From Firmicutes bacterium CAG:194 (lineage in GTDB: Bacteria > Bacillota > Clostridia > Lachnospirales > Lachnospiraceae): a stretch of DNA of 35,676 nucleotides. The stretch is from positions 47,590-83,265 of the forward strand of contig HF995244.1 in NCBI GenBank assembly GCA_000432915.1, given 5' to 3'. This document shows positions 21,876-32,400 of the stretch, piece by piece. Numbering within the stretch: position 1 is the first letter of the stretch; the number at the start of each line of letters is the position of its first letter. Made by a program: the position numbers and the translations under genes. The notes below the pieces were generated by a model. It was not told where the DNA came from, ran no database searches, and saw only the letters and a program-made list of their open reading frames with translations.

Positions 21876-22565
21876 ATGAAACATGGTAAGAAATATAGCG
21901 ATGCTGCGAAAGCATTCGATCGCGCTACACAGTTTGAGCCTGCAGAAGCTATTGCGTTAGCAAAGAAGTCGGCAGTTGCTAAATTTGATGAAACAATCGA
22001 AGTTCACATCAGAACAGGATGTGACGGACGTCATGCAGATCAGCAGATCCGTGGCGCAGTTGTTCTTCCGAACGGAACAGGTAAAGAAGTAAAGGTTTTA
22101 GTATTCGCGAAAGGTGATAAGCTTACAGAAGCTGAAGCAGCCGGTGCAGATTTTGTCGGCGGCGATGAGCTGATCCCTAAGATCCAGAATGATGGATGGT
22201 TAGACTTTGATGTTGTTGTTGCAACACCTGACATGATGGGCGTTGTTGGTCGTCTTGGTAAGGTTTTAGGACCGAAAGGTTTAATGCCAAACCCGAAGGC
22301 CGGTACAGTAACAATGGATGTTACAAAGGCTGTTAAAGATATCAAAGCCGGTAAGATTGAGTACAGATTAGATAAGTCCAACATTATCCATGTTCCGGTT
22401 GGAAAGGCTTCTTTCACAGAGGAACAGCTTCAGCAGAACTTCGATGCACTGATGGATGCTATCGTAAAGGCAAAACCAAGCACATTAAAGGGTCAGTATT
22501 TAAGAAGCATTACACTTGCTCCTACAATGGGACCTGGTGTAAAGGTCAGCGTAGCTAAATTCTAA
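21876..22565 (+). CDS. rplA: 50S ribosomal protein L1
   Basis: L1 binds 23S rRNA at the E-site stalk and represses its own operon mRNA in bacteria where this was tested. The 229-residue product has the family motifs 'KKSAVAKFDETIEVHIRTG', 'GKVLGPKGLMPNPKAGTVT' (residues ~128-146) and 'KPSTLKGQYLRSITLAPTMG' at the end. It is full length. Copy 2 of the leader hairpin immediately precedes it, and a terminator follows. Confidence 0.97.
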   Translation: MKHGKKYSDAAKAFDRATQFEPAEAIALAKKSAVAKFDETIEVHIRTGCDGRHADQQIRGAVVLPNGTGKEVKVLVFAKGDKLTEAEAAGADFVGGDELIPKIQNDGWLDFDVVVATPDMMGVVGRLGKVLGPKGLMPNPKAGTVTMDVTKAVKDIKAGKIEYRLDKSNIIHVPVGKASFTEEQLQQNFDALMDAIVKAKPSTLKGQYLRSITLAPTMGPGVKVSVAKF

Positions 22566-22589
22566 TTCGTATAGTTAGAGATCAATTGA

Positions 22590-22622
22590 GGCGATCGGTC
22601 ATACCGGTCGCCTTCTTTTTGA
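22590..22622 (+). terminator. Rho-independent terminator after rplA
   Basis: GGCGATCGGT (22590-22599) pairs with ACCGGTCGCC (22603-22612) with one G-U pair and a 3-base loop, followed by TTCTTTTT. It ends the rpmG-rplA transcript. Confidence 0.88.
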
Positions 22623-22623
22623 T

Positions 22624-22817
22624 GCATAGAAAATTTTAGGGGATCCCCTATGCAGTAAAAGCAGGCAAGCTTGCAAAGATGCGCACTGCGGCGTACAATG
22701 TAGATGTCGCAAGCATTGTCGTACATTTGCAGAGCAAATGTACGGCGCAATAACCTGCGTAGCAGGTTATAGAAAAGCGATCGCCGCAGGCGCAAGAATG
22801 TGCCAAGGCACATTCTT
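22624..22817. repeat. Palindrome array C between rplA and capA
   Basis: This array contains GCATAG/CTATGC (22624-22653) enclosing the palindrome TAGGGGATCCCCTA (22637-22650), the palindrome GCAAGCTTGC (22665-22674), GTACATTTGC-aga-GCAAATGTAC (22721-22743), ATAACCTGC-gta-GCAGGTTAT (22750-22770), and AAGAATGTGCC-aa-GGCACATTCTT (22794-22817, with a T-run). The left part aligns with 33220-33290; the middle pair matches 4311-4361; the last matches 33303-33324. No gene is seen. TTGCAA and TACAAT 17 bases apart (22671-22699) could form a promoter for capA. Confidence 0.85.
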
Positions 22818-22837
22818 TTTTATGGGGAATAAATCAG

Positions 22838-24139
22838 ATGAAGAAAAACTGGAAACGAAAATTAGTATGGTTCACGATAGCACTTATTCTGACCTTGCTT
22901 GTCGGAACGGTAGTACTGGTGACCGTGTTGCAACATAAAAAGAAGGAAAATATAGCCTGGCAGGAACAGATGCAGGCAGAGCAGATCGCGGAAATAAATG
23001 CACAAACAGATGCGGAAACACAGATGCATGCAGGTGCTGGTGTGCAGATAGGGAGTGTACAGGATGACAATGCAGGAGGAGAGGATCGTGAAGATGCCTC
23101 TCTTCCGGAAATTGAAACAGATCAGAAGGAACAGAATCCGCAGGAAGAACAAAAGACTGATCCGGCAGAGAAAAAAGGGAAAGCTGTTATGACTTTTGCG
23201 GGAGATATCTGCTTTCATGATGCATATGCCAATATGTATGCACTTTCTGCCCGCGGCGGTAATATAGAAAGTTGTATCGGCGCATCGCTTCTTGCAGAAA
23301 TGCGTGATGCGGATATTTGTATGATCAATAATGAATTCCCATATTCAGACCGCGGACAGCCGGTTGAAGGAAAAACATTTACTTTTTGCAGTAAGCCCGG
23401 AAATGTGAAGCTGCTTTCGCAGATGGGAGTGGATATTGTTTCCCTTGCCAATAATCATGCGTATGATTATGGACAGGATGCGCTTCTTGACAGCCTGGAT
23501 ACACTGGACGGGGAAGGAATTGCGCGCGTGGGGGCCGGCAGAAATCTGGAAGAGGCAATGGCGCCTGTATATTTTGATGTAAATGGAACAAAAATCGGTA
23601 TTTTAGCAGCTACCCAGATTGAACGACTGGAAAATCCGGATACGAAGGGCGCGACCGAAGACAGTCCGGGCGTATTCCGGTGTTTTAATGAAATGGAATT
23701 AAACCGCCTGCTGGAACAGATAAAACAGACAAAACAGCAATGCGATTTCCTGACTGTATACATACACTGGGGAACGGAAAACACAGACGAACTTGACTGG
23801 GCGCAGCCCTATCAGGCAAAACTGATCGCGGAGGCAGGCGCAGATCTGATCGTCGGATGCCATCCGCACTGCCTGCAGGGGATAGATTATATGGGAGATA
23901 CGCCGGTAATCTACAGCCTCGGTAATTTCTGGTTCAATTCCAAAGAGGTGGATACAGCACTTCTGAAAGTGACGGTGCAGGGAGACACGCTGGAAAACAT
24001 TCAGATGATTCCGGCGCTGCAGAAGGACTGCAGTACAAATGCGTTGGACGGCGCAGAAGGAGAACGGGTCATTAATTATCTGCAGAGCTTGTCGGAAAAT
24101 ATCACGATCGATGCGGAAGGTTATATTAGCAGCTATTAA
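22838..24139 (+). CDS. CapA family (poly-gamma-glutamate capsule/metallophosphoesterase-like) membrane-anchored protein
   Basis: The 433-residue product has a basic N-terminus, one membrane helix (residues ~9-31), a long acidic Gln/Glu/Asp-rich linker (~32-113) and a CapA/PGA_cap domain from ~115. That domain shows the dinuclear-metal phosphoesterase motifs 'TFAGDICFHD', 'INNEFPYSDRG', 'LANNHAYDYG', 'VYIHWGTE', 'GCHPHCLQG' and 'YSLGNFWF'. CapA in Bacillus takes part in poly-gamma-glutamate capsule formation, but most members have no tested role. No capB or capC gene is adjacent. The domain probably faces the outside. It interrupts the usual rplA-rplJ order and is flanked by a repeat array and a promoter for the next operon. 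Confidence 0.88.
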   Translation: MKKNWKRKLVWFTIALILTLLVGTVVLVTVLQHKKKENIAWQEQMQAEQIAEINAQTDAETQMHAGAGVQIGSVQDDNAGGEDREDASLPEIETDQKEQNPQEEQKTDPAEKKGKAVMTFAGDICFHDAYANMYALSARGGNIESCIGASLLAEMRDADICMINNEFPYSDRGQPVEGKTFTFCSKPGNVKLLSQMGVDIVSLANNHAYDYGQDALLDSLDTLDGEGIARVGAGRNLEEAMAPVYFDVNGTKIGILAATQIERLENPDTKGATEDSPGVFRCFNEMELNRLLEQIKQTKQQCDFLTVYIHWGTENTDELDWAQPYQAKLIAEAGADLIVGCHPHCLQGIDYMGDTPVIYSLGNFWFNSKEVDTALLKVTVQGDTLENIQMIPALQKDCSTNALDGAEGERVINYLQSLSENITIDAEGYISSY

Positions 24140-24152
24140 TTTCATAATTCGC

Positions 24153-24181
24153 TTGACAAGGCTCTCATAACATGATATCTT
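24153..24181 (+). promoter_or_regulatory. Promoter of the rplJ-rplL operon
   Basis: TTGACA (24153-24158) and TATCTT (24176-24181) are 17 bases apart. It lies just after the capA stop, so rplJL is transcribed separately from the rplKA operon. Confidence 0.75.
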
Positions 24182-24187
24182 ATACAA

Positions 24188-24310
24188 GGTCGTTTTAGAT
24201 CATGCCGAAGACAGCAGGTGCTCGATGAGCGTAAGTGTATCGCCTGCCGAGGGAAAGATTCAATAGTTAGTTTGAATGTCAGCCTTCCGTTTTCGGGAGG
24301 CTTTTTATAG
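24188..24310 (+). promoter_or_regulatory. L10 leader with attenuator
   Basis: The leader before rplJ contains 'CCGAAGACAGCAGGTG' (from 24204) and 'CGCCTGCCGAGG' (24241-24252), which pair through CAGG(T/C) arms as in the L10 (rplJ) leader of Firmicutes, a site bound by the L10-L12 complex. A terminator-like hairpin follows: AGCCTTCCG (24281-24289) with CGGGAGGCT (24294-24302) and TTTTT, so control may be by attenuation. Limits are approximate. Confidence 0.85.
24281..24307 (+). terminator. Attenuator terminator in the L10 leader
   Basis: AGCCTTCCG pairs with CGGGAGGCT (one G-U pair) around TTTT, followed by five T residues, 70 bases upstream of the rplJ start. Confidence 0.8.
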
Positions 24311-24377
24311 CGTATCACGCAACTCGTTTAAAAGGCTATGACTCCAGACGACAGCAAATCTAAAAGGAGGTAAAAAA

Positions 24378-24932
24378 ATGGCTAAAGTAGAATTAAAGCA
24401 GCCGATTGTAGCTGAAATTTCAGAAAACATCAAAGATGCACAGTCAGTTGTTCTTGTTGACTATCGTGGTCTTACAGTAGAACAGGATACAAAACTTCGT
24501 AAGCTGTGTCGTGAAAACGGCGTAACATACAAAGTTTACAAGAACACAATGATGAACTTTGCATTCAAGGGAACACAGTTTGAAGCTCTTGCTCCATATC
24601 TGGAAGGACCTAGCGCAGCAGCTATCTCTACTACAGATGCAACAGCACCTGCACGTGTACTTGGTAAATTCGCCAAGGAAGCTGACAAACTTGAGATCAA
24701 GGGTGGTGTAGTTGAAGGTATTGCTTACGATGCAGCAGGTATTGCAAACATCGCAACAATTCCAAGCAGAGAGGAACTCCTTTCCAAATTACTGGGAAGC
24801 ATGCAGTCACCTATTACAAACTTTGCCCGTGTTATTAAGCAGATCGCTGAAAAAGGCGGCGAAGTAGCAGAAGCTCCTGCAGAAGCAGCAGAGGCTCCGG
24901 CTGAAGAAACAGCTGAAACACCGGCTGAATAA
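24378..24932 (+). CDS. rplJ: 50S ribosomal protein L10
   Basis: L10 anchors the L7/L12 dimers to the ribosomal stalk. The 184-residue product has 'VVLVDYRGLTVEQDTKLRKL' near residue 25 and 'YKVYKNTMMNFA' near 55, both typical. The last ~20 residues are an Ala-Pro-Glu-rich tail of repeated 'APAE/TPAE' units, which lengthens it beyond the ~166 residues of Bacillus L10. AAAGGAGG gives a strong ribosome site. It is followed by rplL after 39 bases. Confidence 0.96.
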   Translation: MAKVELKQPIVAEISENIKDAQSVVLVDYRGLTVEQDTKLRKLCRENGVTYKVYKNTMMNFAFKGTQFEALAPYLEGPSAAAISTTDATAPARVLGKFAKEADKLEIKGGVVEGIAYDAAGIANIATIPSREELLSKLLGSMQSPITNFARVIKQIAEKGGEVAEAPAEAAEAPAEETAETPAE

Positions 24933-24971
24933 GAAAACGAAAACAAACTATTAAAAATGGAGGATATTAAA

Positions 24972-25346
24972 ATGGCAAAATTAACAACAGCAGAACTTAT
25001 TGATGCTATCAAAGAGTTAACAGTTTTAGAATTAAATGATTTAGTAAAAGCTTGTGAAGAAGAATTCGGCGTATCTGCAGCAGCAGGCGTTGTAGTTGCA
25101 GCAGCAGGTGCTGGCGCAGCAGCTGAAGAAGAAAAGACAGAGTTCGACGTAGAGCTGACAGAAGTTGGTCCTAACAAGGTTAAGGTTATCAAGGTTGTTC
25201 GTGAAGCTACAGGACTTGGCTTAAAGGAAGCTAAAGACGTAGTTGATGGCGCTCCTAAGGTGATCAAAGAAGCTGCTTCCAAAGAAGAAGCTGATGATAT
25301 CAAGGCTAAACTTGAAGCTGAAGGCGCAAAGGTTACTCTTAAATAA
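24972..25346 (+). CDS. rplL: 50S ribosomal protein L7/L12
   Basis: L7/L12 forms the flexible stalk that recruits translation GTPases. The 124-residue product has the N-terminal dimer domain ('TTAELIDAIKELTVLELNDL'), an Ala/Gly hinge at ~40-60, and the C-terminal factor-binding domain with 'KVIKVVREATGLGLKEAKDV'. The start at 24972 follows GGAGGATATT; an ATG at 24957 in frame overlaps that ribosome site and is rejected. A strong terminator follows. Confidence 0.97.
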   Translation: MAKLTTAELIDAIKELTVLELNDLVKACEEEFGVSAAAGVVVAAAGAGAAAEEEKTEFDVELTEVGPNKVKVIKVVREATGLGLKEAKDVVDGAPKVIKEAASKEEADDIKAKLEAEGAKVTLK

Positions 25347-25365
25347 TCAAAGCGTAAAAGACAGA

Positions 25366-25392
25366 CCCCGGACATTATGTCCGGGGCTTTTT
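25366..25392 (+). terminator. Rho-independent terminator after rplL
   Basis: CCCCGGAC (25366-25373) and GTCCGGGG (25379-25386) pair perfectly around ATTAT, followed by CTTTTT. Confidence 0.92.
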
Positions 25393-25412
25393 AAATTTGA
25401 GAAAAGTTTTTG

Positions 25413-25441
25413 TTGACTATAAAAACACGTTGTAGTAGAAT
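25413..25441 (+). promoter_or_regulatory. Promoter of rpoB-rpoC
   Basis: TTGACT (25413-25418) and TAGAAT (25436-25441) are 17 bases apart, directly after the rplL terminator, so rpoBC can be transcribed on its own. The leader is about 95 bases. Confidence 0.75.
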
Positions 25442-25541
25442 GTATGGTGCACTATTATGGTGCGGTAGGCTATTTTTATGCCCATATCTGGGAGAAAAGC
25501 CAAAAGCAGCATGGCAAATAATATGAACGAGGTGAATGTCA

Positions 25542-28500
25542 ATGGAAAAGAACAGAATACGTCCGATTGCTTCCGGCAAGCATATACGTATGAGTTACTC
25601 ACGGCAAAAAGAAGTTTTGGATATGCCAAACCTGATTGAGGTTCAGAAGGAATCCTACAAATGGTTTCTGGATGAAGGCCTGAAAGAAGTATTTGCAGAT
25701 ATTTCTCCGATTGCCGATTACAGTGGACACTTAAGTCTGGAGTTTGTTGATTTTGAACTCTGTGAAGACGAAGTCAAGTATTCTATTGAAAAGTGTAAAG
25801 AGCGTGATGCAACATATGCAGCACCTTTAAAGGTAAAAGTACGCCTTTACAACAAGGAAAAGGAAGAGATCACAGAACATTCCATCTTTATGGGCGATCT
25901 TCCGCTCATGACAGAGACAGGTACATTCGTGATCAACGGTGCTGAACGTGTTATTGTCAGCCAGTTAGTTCGTTCTCCGGGTATTTATTATGCGATTGGT
26001 CATGATAAGATCGGAAAGGAGCTTTATTCCTGTACCGTAATTCCTAACCGTGGTGCATGGTTAGAGTATGAAACAGATTCCAATGATGTTTTCAGCGTTC
26101 GTGTAGATAGAACAAGAAAAGTGCCGATCACCGTATTTTTACGTGCGCTTGGTATTGGTACTAACACAGAGATCCTGGAGTTATTCGGTGAGGAACCAAA
26201 GATTCTTGCCAGCTTCACAAAGGATCCTTCTATTACAGAAAGAAATCCGGAAGGCAGCTATGAGGAAGGCCTGCTTGAACTGTATCGTAAGATCCGTCCG
26301 GGTGAACCTCTCAGCGTAGAAAGTGCTGAAAGCCTTATTACAGCTATGTTCTTTGATCCGAGACGTTATGACCTTGCAAAGGTTGGACGTTATAAATTCA
26401 ACAAAAAGCTTGCGCTGAAAAACCGTATCAGACATGCTACTCTGTCACAGGATGTTACCAATCCTTTCACAGGGGAGATCATTGCAAGTGCCGGTGATGA
26501 AGTCAGTGCAGAGCTGGCTGATGAGATCCAGAATGCTGCTGTTCCGTATGTGTGGATCCAGACAGAAGAGAGAGAAGTCAAGGTCCTTTCCAATATGATG
26601 GTAGATCTGACAAGCTTTGTGGACTGCAATCCAAAAGAGCTTGGTATTACAGAACTGGTATATTTCCCTGTTCTGCAGCAGATCCTGCAGGAGTACTCTG
26701 ATAAGCCGGAAGAATTAGCAGATGCTATTTCAAAAAATGTATCAGAACTGATTCCAAAACATATCACAAAGGAAGATATTTTAGCTTCCATTAACTATAA
26801 TATGCATCTGGAATACGGTCTGGGTAACGATGATGATATCGATCACCTCGGTAACAGACGTATCCGTGCGGTAGGTGAACTGCTGCAGAACCAGTATCGT
26901 GTAGGTCTGACAAGACTGGAGCGTGTTGTCCGTGAAAGAATGACAACACACGATACAGAAGAAGTGACTGCACAGGCACTGATCAATATCAAGCCGGTAC
27001 AGGCAGCGGTGAAAGAATTCTTCGGATCATCCCAGCTGTCACAGTTCATGGATCAGAATAACCCACTTGGTGAGCTGACCCACAAGAGACGTCTTTCCGC
27101 ACTTGGTCCTGGTGGTCTTTCCAGAGATCGTGCAGGTTTCGAGGTTCGAGATGTACATTACTCCCACTACGGAAGAATGTGCCCGATCGAGACACCTGAA
27201 GGTCCTAACATCGGTCTGATCAACTCTCTTGCATCTTATGCAAGAATCAACGAATATGGTTTCGTGGAAGCTCCTTATCGTAAGGTTGATAAGTCTGATC
27301 CGCAGAATCCGCGTGTTACAGATGAAGTTGTATACATGACAGCAGATGAAGAAGATAATTACCATGTAGCACAGGCGAGTGAGCCGCTTGATGAAAACGG
27401 ATATTTCAAGAAAACATCCATTTCCGGCCGTTATCGTGAGGAGACGCAGGAATATCCTCGTGCCATGATCGATTACATGGACGTATCTCCAAAGATGATC
27501 TTTTCCGTTGCAACGGCGTTGATCCCGTTCCTGCAGAATGATGATGCAAACCGTGCGCTGATGGGATCCAACATGCAGCGTCAGGCAGTTCCGCTGTTAT
27601 TTACAGAGGCTCCTGTGGTTGGTACAGGTATGGAGCCTAAGACAGCAGTCGACTCGGGCGTTTGTGTTGTGGCAAAGAAAGCAGGTACAATTGATTATGT
27701 ATCTTCCAAGCTGATCAGAATGACATATGATGATGGCGAAAAGGACGAATATCATTTAACAAAATTCTCCAGAAGTAACCAGTCCAACTGCTATAACCAG
27801 AAACCGATCGTATTTAAGGGCGATCATGTAGAAGCCGGCGAAGTGATCGCAGACGGCCCTTCTACAGACGGCGGTGAACTCGCGCTTGGTAAGAACCCGC
27901 TGATCGGCTTTATGACATGGGAAGGTTATAACTACGAGGATGCTGTATTATTAAGTGAAAGATTAGTACAGGAAGATGTTTATACATCTATCCATATTGA
28001 AGAATATGAAGCAGAAGCCAGAGATACAAAGCTCGGACCGGAAGAGATCACAAGAGACGTTCCGGGTGTCGGTGATGATGCACTGAAGGATCTGGATGAC
28101 CGTGGTATCATCCGTATTGGTGCAGAAGTCCGCGCCGGTGATATCTTAGTTGGTAAGGTAACACCAAAGGGTGAGACTGAACTGACAGCAGAAGAAAGAC
28201 TGCTTCGTGCGATCTTTGGTGAAAAGGCACGTGAAGTGCGTGATACTTCCCTGAAGGTTCCGCATGGTGAATATGGTATTATTGTAGATGCCAAGGTATT
28301 CACAAGAGAAAACGGTGACGAATTATCCCCTGGTGTCAATCAGGCAGTTCGTATTTACATTGCACAGAAGAGAAAGATCTCAGTCGGTGATAAGATGGCC
28401 GGTCGTCATGGTAACAAGGGTGTTGTTTCCCGTGTACTTCCTGTAGAGGATATGCCATACCTGCCAAACGGACGCCCGCTGGATATCGTATTAAATCCAC

Positions 28501-29423
28501 TTGGTGTGCCTTCCCGTATGAATATCGGACAGGTGCTTGAGATCCATCTTTCTCTTGCAGCCAAAGCACTTGGTTTCAATGTGGCAACACCTGTATTCGA
28601 TGGCGCAAAGGAAAGCGATATCATGGATACGCTGGAGCTTGCAAATGATTACGTCAATCTGGAATGGGATGAGTTCAAAGCAAAACATGGCGAAGAGCTC
28701 CTGCCTGAAGTTCTGGATTACTTATATGAAAACAGAGATCACAGAAAGCTGTGGAAGGGTGTTCCGATCTCCAGAGACGGTAAGGTAAGACTTCGTGACG
28801 GTAGAACAGGTGAGTTCTTCGATTCACCGGTAACGATCGGTCACATGCATTACCTGAAACTCCATCATCTGGTAGATGATAAGATCCATGCACGTTCAAC
28901 CGGACCATACTCCTTAGTTACACAGCAGCCGCTCGGTGGTAAGGCACAGTTCGGTGGACAGCGTTTCGGTGAAATGGAAGTTTGGGCACTGGAAGCTTAT
29001 GGTGCATCTTACACACTGCAGGAAATCCTGACAGTGAAATCCGATGATGTGATCGGACGTGTGAAGACATACGAAGCGATCATCAAGGGTGAAAATATTC
29101 CTGAACCGGGTATTCCGGAATCCTTCAAGGTACTCTTGAAAGAATTACAGTCTCTTGGTCTGGATGTGAAAGTACTCGATGAAAACCAGAATGAAATCGA
29201 CATTATGGAAACCATCGATTACGGCGATACGGACATGCGCGCTGAAATGGAAGGCGGACACAGAGGCAGCTATAATGAAGAGGATTCATTAGGAAGCATG
29301 GGCTATCAGAAACAGGAATTTGATGAAGATAGCGAGGAACTGATCAATGTAGATGATGAAGCAGACGAGGCAGAGGATTTTTCGTTCGACGGCGACGGTC
29401 TGGATGATTCATATGACGAATAA
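25542..29423 (+). CDS. rpoB: DNA-directed RNA polymerase subunit beta
   Basis: RpoB forms one side of the RNA polymerase active cleft. The 1293-residue product begins 'MEKNRIRPIASGKHIRMSYS'. The start at 25542 was chosen because GAGGTG lies 7 bases upstream; the ATG two codons earlier is only one base from it. The rifampicin pocket near residues 488-520 reads 'GSSQLSQFMDQNNPL' and 'THKRRLSALGPGGL', which keeps the usual rifampicin-sensitive residues (Asp, His and Ser at the three main resistance positions). 'SVGDKMAGRHGNKGVVS' and 'GGKAQFGGQRFGEMEVWALE' are conserved late motifs. An acidic tail (about the last 60 residues) extends past the core. Confidence 0.98.
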   Translation: MEKNRIRPIASGKHIRMSYSRQKEVLDMPNLIEVQKESYKWFLDEGLKEVFADISPIADYSGHLSLEFVDFELCEDEVKYSIEKCKERDATYAAPLKVKVRLYNKEKEEITEHSIFMGDLPLMTETGTFVINGAERVIVSQLVRSPGIYYAIGHDKIGKELYSCTVIPNRGAWLEYETDSNDVFSVRVDRTRKVPITVFLRALGIGTNTEILELFGEEPKILASFTKDPSITERNPEGSYEEGLLELYRKIRPGEPLSVESAESLITAMFFDPRRYDLAKVGRYKFNKKLALKNRIRHATLSQDVTNPFTGEIIASAGDEVSAELADEIQNAAVPYVWIQTEEREVKVLSNMMVDLTSFVDCNPKELGITELVYFPVLQQILQEYSDKPEELADAISKNVSELIPKHITKEDILASINYNMHLEYGLGNDDDIDHLGNRRIRAVGELLQNQYRVGLTRLERVVRERMTTHDTEEVTAQALINIKPVQAAVKEFFGSSQLSQFMDQNNPLGELTHKRRLSALGPGGLSRDRAGFEVRDVHYSHYGRMCPIETPEGPNIGLINSLASYARINEYGFVEAPYRKVDKSDPQNPRVTDEVVYMTADEEDNYHVAQASEPLDENGYFKKTSISGRYREETQEYPRAMIDYMDVSPKMIFSVATALIPFLQNDDANRALMGSNMQRQAVPLLFTEAPVVGTGMEPKTAVDSGVCVVAKKAGTIDYVSSKLIRMTYDDGEKDEYHLTKFSRSNQSNCYNQKPIVFKGDHVEAGEVIADGPSTDGGELALGKNPLIGFMTWEGYNYEDAVLLSERLVQEDVYTSIHIEEYEAEARDTKLGPEEITRDVPGVGDDALKDLDDRGIIRIGAEVRAGDILVGKVTPKGETELTAEERLLRAIFGEKAREVRDTSLKVPHGEYGIIVDAKVFTRENGDELSPGVNQAVRIYIAQKRKISVGDKMAGRHGNKGVVSRVLPVEDMPYLPNGRPLDIVLNPLGVPSRMNIGQVLEIHLSLAAKALGFNVATPVFDGAKESDIMDTLELANDYVNLEWDEFKAKHGEELLPEVLDYLYENRDHRKLWKGVPISRDGKVRLRDGRTGEFFDSPVTIGHMHYLKLHHLVDDKIHARSTGPYSLVTQQPLGGKAQFGGQRFGEMEVWALEAYGASYTLQEILTVKSDDVIGRVKTYEAIIKGENIPEPGIPESFKVLLKELQSLGLDVKVLDENQNEIDIMETIDYGDTDMRAEMEGGHRGSYNEEDSLGSMGYQKQEFDEDSEELINVDDEADEAEDFSFDGDGLDDSYDE

Positions 29424-29459
29424 GGATTCTACAAACGTAAGTTGGAAGGAGTGCCATAA

Positions 29460-32400
29460 ATGTCAGAAACAAAAAACGAAACGTACGAACCAGTGACATT
29501 TGATGCGATCAAAATTGGATTGGCATCACCGGATAAGATCAGAGAATGGTCCAGAGGAGAAGTCCTGAAGCCGGAAACGATCAACTACAGAACATTAAAG
29601 CCGGAACGTGACGGTCTGTTCTGTGAAAGAATTTTCGGACCAAGCAAGGACTGGGAATGTCATTGTGGTAAATACAAAAAAATCAGATATAAAGGTGTTG
29701 TCTGCGATCGTTGTGGCGTTGAGGTTACAAAGTCAAGCGTCCGCAGAGAGCGTATGGGACATATCGAACTGGCAGCACCGGTTTCCCATATCTGGTATTT
29801 CAAGGGAATCCCGAGCAGAATGGGTCTTTTATTAGACCTTTCTCCTCGTGTACTGGAAAAGGTATTATATTTTGCATCTTATATCGTACTGGATGCAGGT
29901 CAGACAGATCTGGAATACAAACAGATCCTGTCAGAAAAGGAATGTCAGGATGCCAAAGATAAATACGGCGCAAATGCATTCCGTGCAGGCATGGGTGCTG
30001 AGGCAGTCAAAGAGCTTCTGGAAGCGATCGATCTGGAAAAGGATTCCGTAGAGCTGAAAACAGAGCTGAAGGATGCCAACGGACAGAAACGTGCCAGAAT
30101 CATCAAGAGACTGGAAGTTGTAGAAGCTTTCCGTGAATCGGGCAACAGACCGGAATGGATGATCATGGATGCAATCCCGGTTATCCCACCGGATTTAAGA
30201 CCAATGGTACAGCTCGATGGTGGACGTTTTGCGACATCGGATCTGAACGATCTGTATCGTCGTATCATCAACAGAAACAACCGTCTGAAGAGACTGATCG
30301 AGCTTGGCGCACCGGATATTATCGTTCGAAATGAAAAGAGAATGCTGCAGGAAGCTGTAGACGCTCTGATCGATAACGGCCGTAGAGGTCGTCCGGTAAC
30401 AGGCCCTGGTAACAGAGCACTGAAATCTTTGTCCGATATGCTGAAAGGTAAGGGCGGTCGTTTCCGTCAGAACCTGTTAGGTAAGCGTGTTGACTACTCA
30501 GGACGTTCCGTTATCGTTGTAGGACCGGAGCTGAAGATTTATCAGTGTGGTCTGCCAAAAGAAATGGCGATTGAATTGTTTAAGCCTTTTGTTATGAAAG
30601 AGCTTGTTTCAAGAGGCATTTCACAGAATATCAAAAATGCAAAGAAATTAGTTGAAAAGTTAGATACACAGGTTTGGGATGTGCTCGAAGAAGTCATTAA
30701 AGAGCATCCGGTTATGTTAAACCGTGCTCCTACACTGCACAGACTTGGTATTCAGGCATTTGAGCCAATTCTGGTAGAAGGTAAGGCTATTAAGCTGCAT
30801 CCACTTGTATGTACCGCATACAACGCCGATTTCGACGGTGACCAGATGGCTGTCCATCTTCCGCTTTCCGTGGAAGCACAGGCAGAATGCCGATTCCTCC
30901 TGTTATCACCAAACAACCTGTTAAAGCCATCCGATGGTGGCCCTGTAGCCGTTCCTTCACAGGATATGGTACTTGGTATTTACTACTTGACACAGGAAAG
31001 ACCGGGTGCAAAGGGAGAAGGCAAATTCTTCAAGAGTGTGAATGAAGCAATTCTGGCATATGAAAACCAGATCATCACACTGCACAGCCGTATCAAGGTC
31101 CGTGTGCACAAGCAGATGCCTGACGGAAGCACAGTGACAGGCAATGTAGAGTCCACAATGGGAAGGTTCCTCTTAAATGAGATCATCCCGCAGGATCTTG
31201 GATTTGTAGACAGAAGCAATCCGGATAACGCGTTGGCACTTGAGATCGATTTCCATGTCGGCAAAAAGGGTCTGAAGCAGATTCTGGAAAAAGTTATCAA
31301 TACACACGGTGCAACAAAGACAGCAGAAGTGCTGGATGATATTAAGGCAATGGGTTACAAGTACTCCACAAGAGCAGCTATGACTGTATCCATTTCCGAT
31401 ATGACAGTGCCTGCTAAGAAACCGGAAATGCTGGAAGCAGCCCAGAAGACAGTTGACCTGATCACAAAGAACTTCAACCGTGGTCTTATTACAGAAGAAG
31501 AAAGATACAGAGCTGTTGTTGAAACATGGAACGAGACAGATAAGGAACTGACAGATGTTCTTCTGAAGGGTCTGGATCAGTACAATAACATCTTCATGAT
31601 GGCTGACTCAGGTGCCCGTGGTTCCAACCAGCAGATCAAACAGCTTGCAGGTATGCGTGGACTGATGGCAGATACAACCGGTCGAACGATCGAATTGCCT
31701 ATCAAGTCAAACTTCCGTGAAGGTCTTGACGTACTGGAATACTTCATGTCAGCGCATGGTGCCCGTAAGGGTCTGTCCGATACAGCGCTTCGTACAGCCG
31801 ATTCCGGATACCTGACAAGACGTATGGTTGACGTTTCACAGGAACTGATCATCCGTGAAACAGATTGTAGTGAAAACCGCAGCGAAATCCCAGGTATGTA
31901 TGTAAAAGCATTCATGGATGGAAAAGAAACGATCGAAGGTCTGAAAGACCGTATTACAGGACGTTTCTCCTGCGAAGATATCAAAGATAAAGACGGTAAT
32001 CTGATCGTAAAGGCAAACCATATGATCACACCAAGCAGAGCAAGCAAGATCATGAGCGTCGGTGTAGATAAAGATGGTAATCCGATCGAGCAGGTCAAGA
32101 TCCGTACGATCCTTGGCTGCCGCTGCCACAACGGTATCTGCTCTAAGTGTTACGGTGCCAACATGGCAACAGGTGAAGCCGTACAGGTCGGTGAAGCAGT
32201 AGGTATTATCGCCGCCCAGTCAATCGGTGAACCTGGTACACAGCTTACAATGCGTACCTTCCATACAGGTGGTGTAGCCGGTGATGATATCACACAGGGT
32301 CTTCCTCGTGTCGAAGAGCTTTTTGAAGCGAGAAAGCCAAAGGGACTTGCGATCATTGCTGAGTTCGGCGGAATTGCTACGATCAAGGATACAAAGAAGA

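Noticed and set aside
22562..22813. Minus-strand open frame between rplA and capA
   Set aside because: It lies in the terminator and repeat array C and has no independent evidence for coding.
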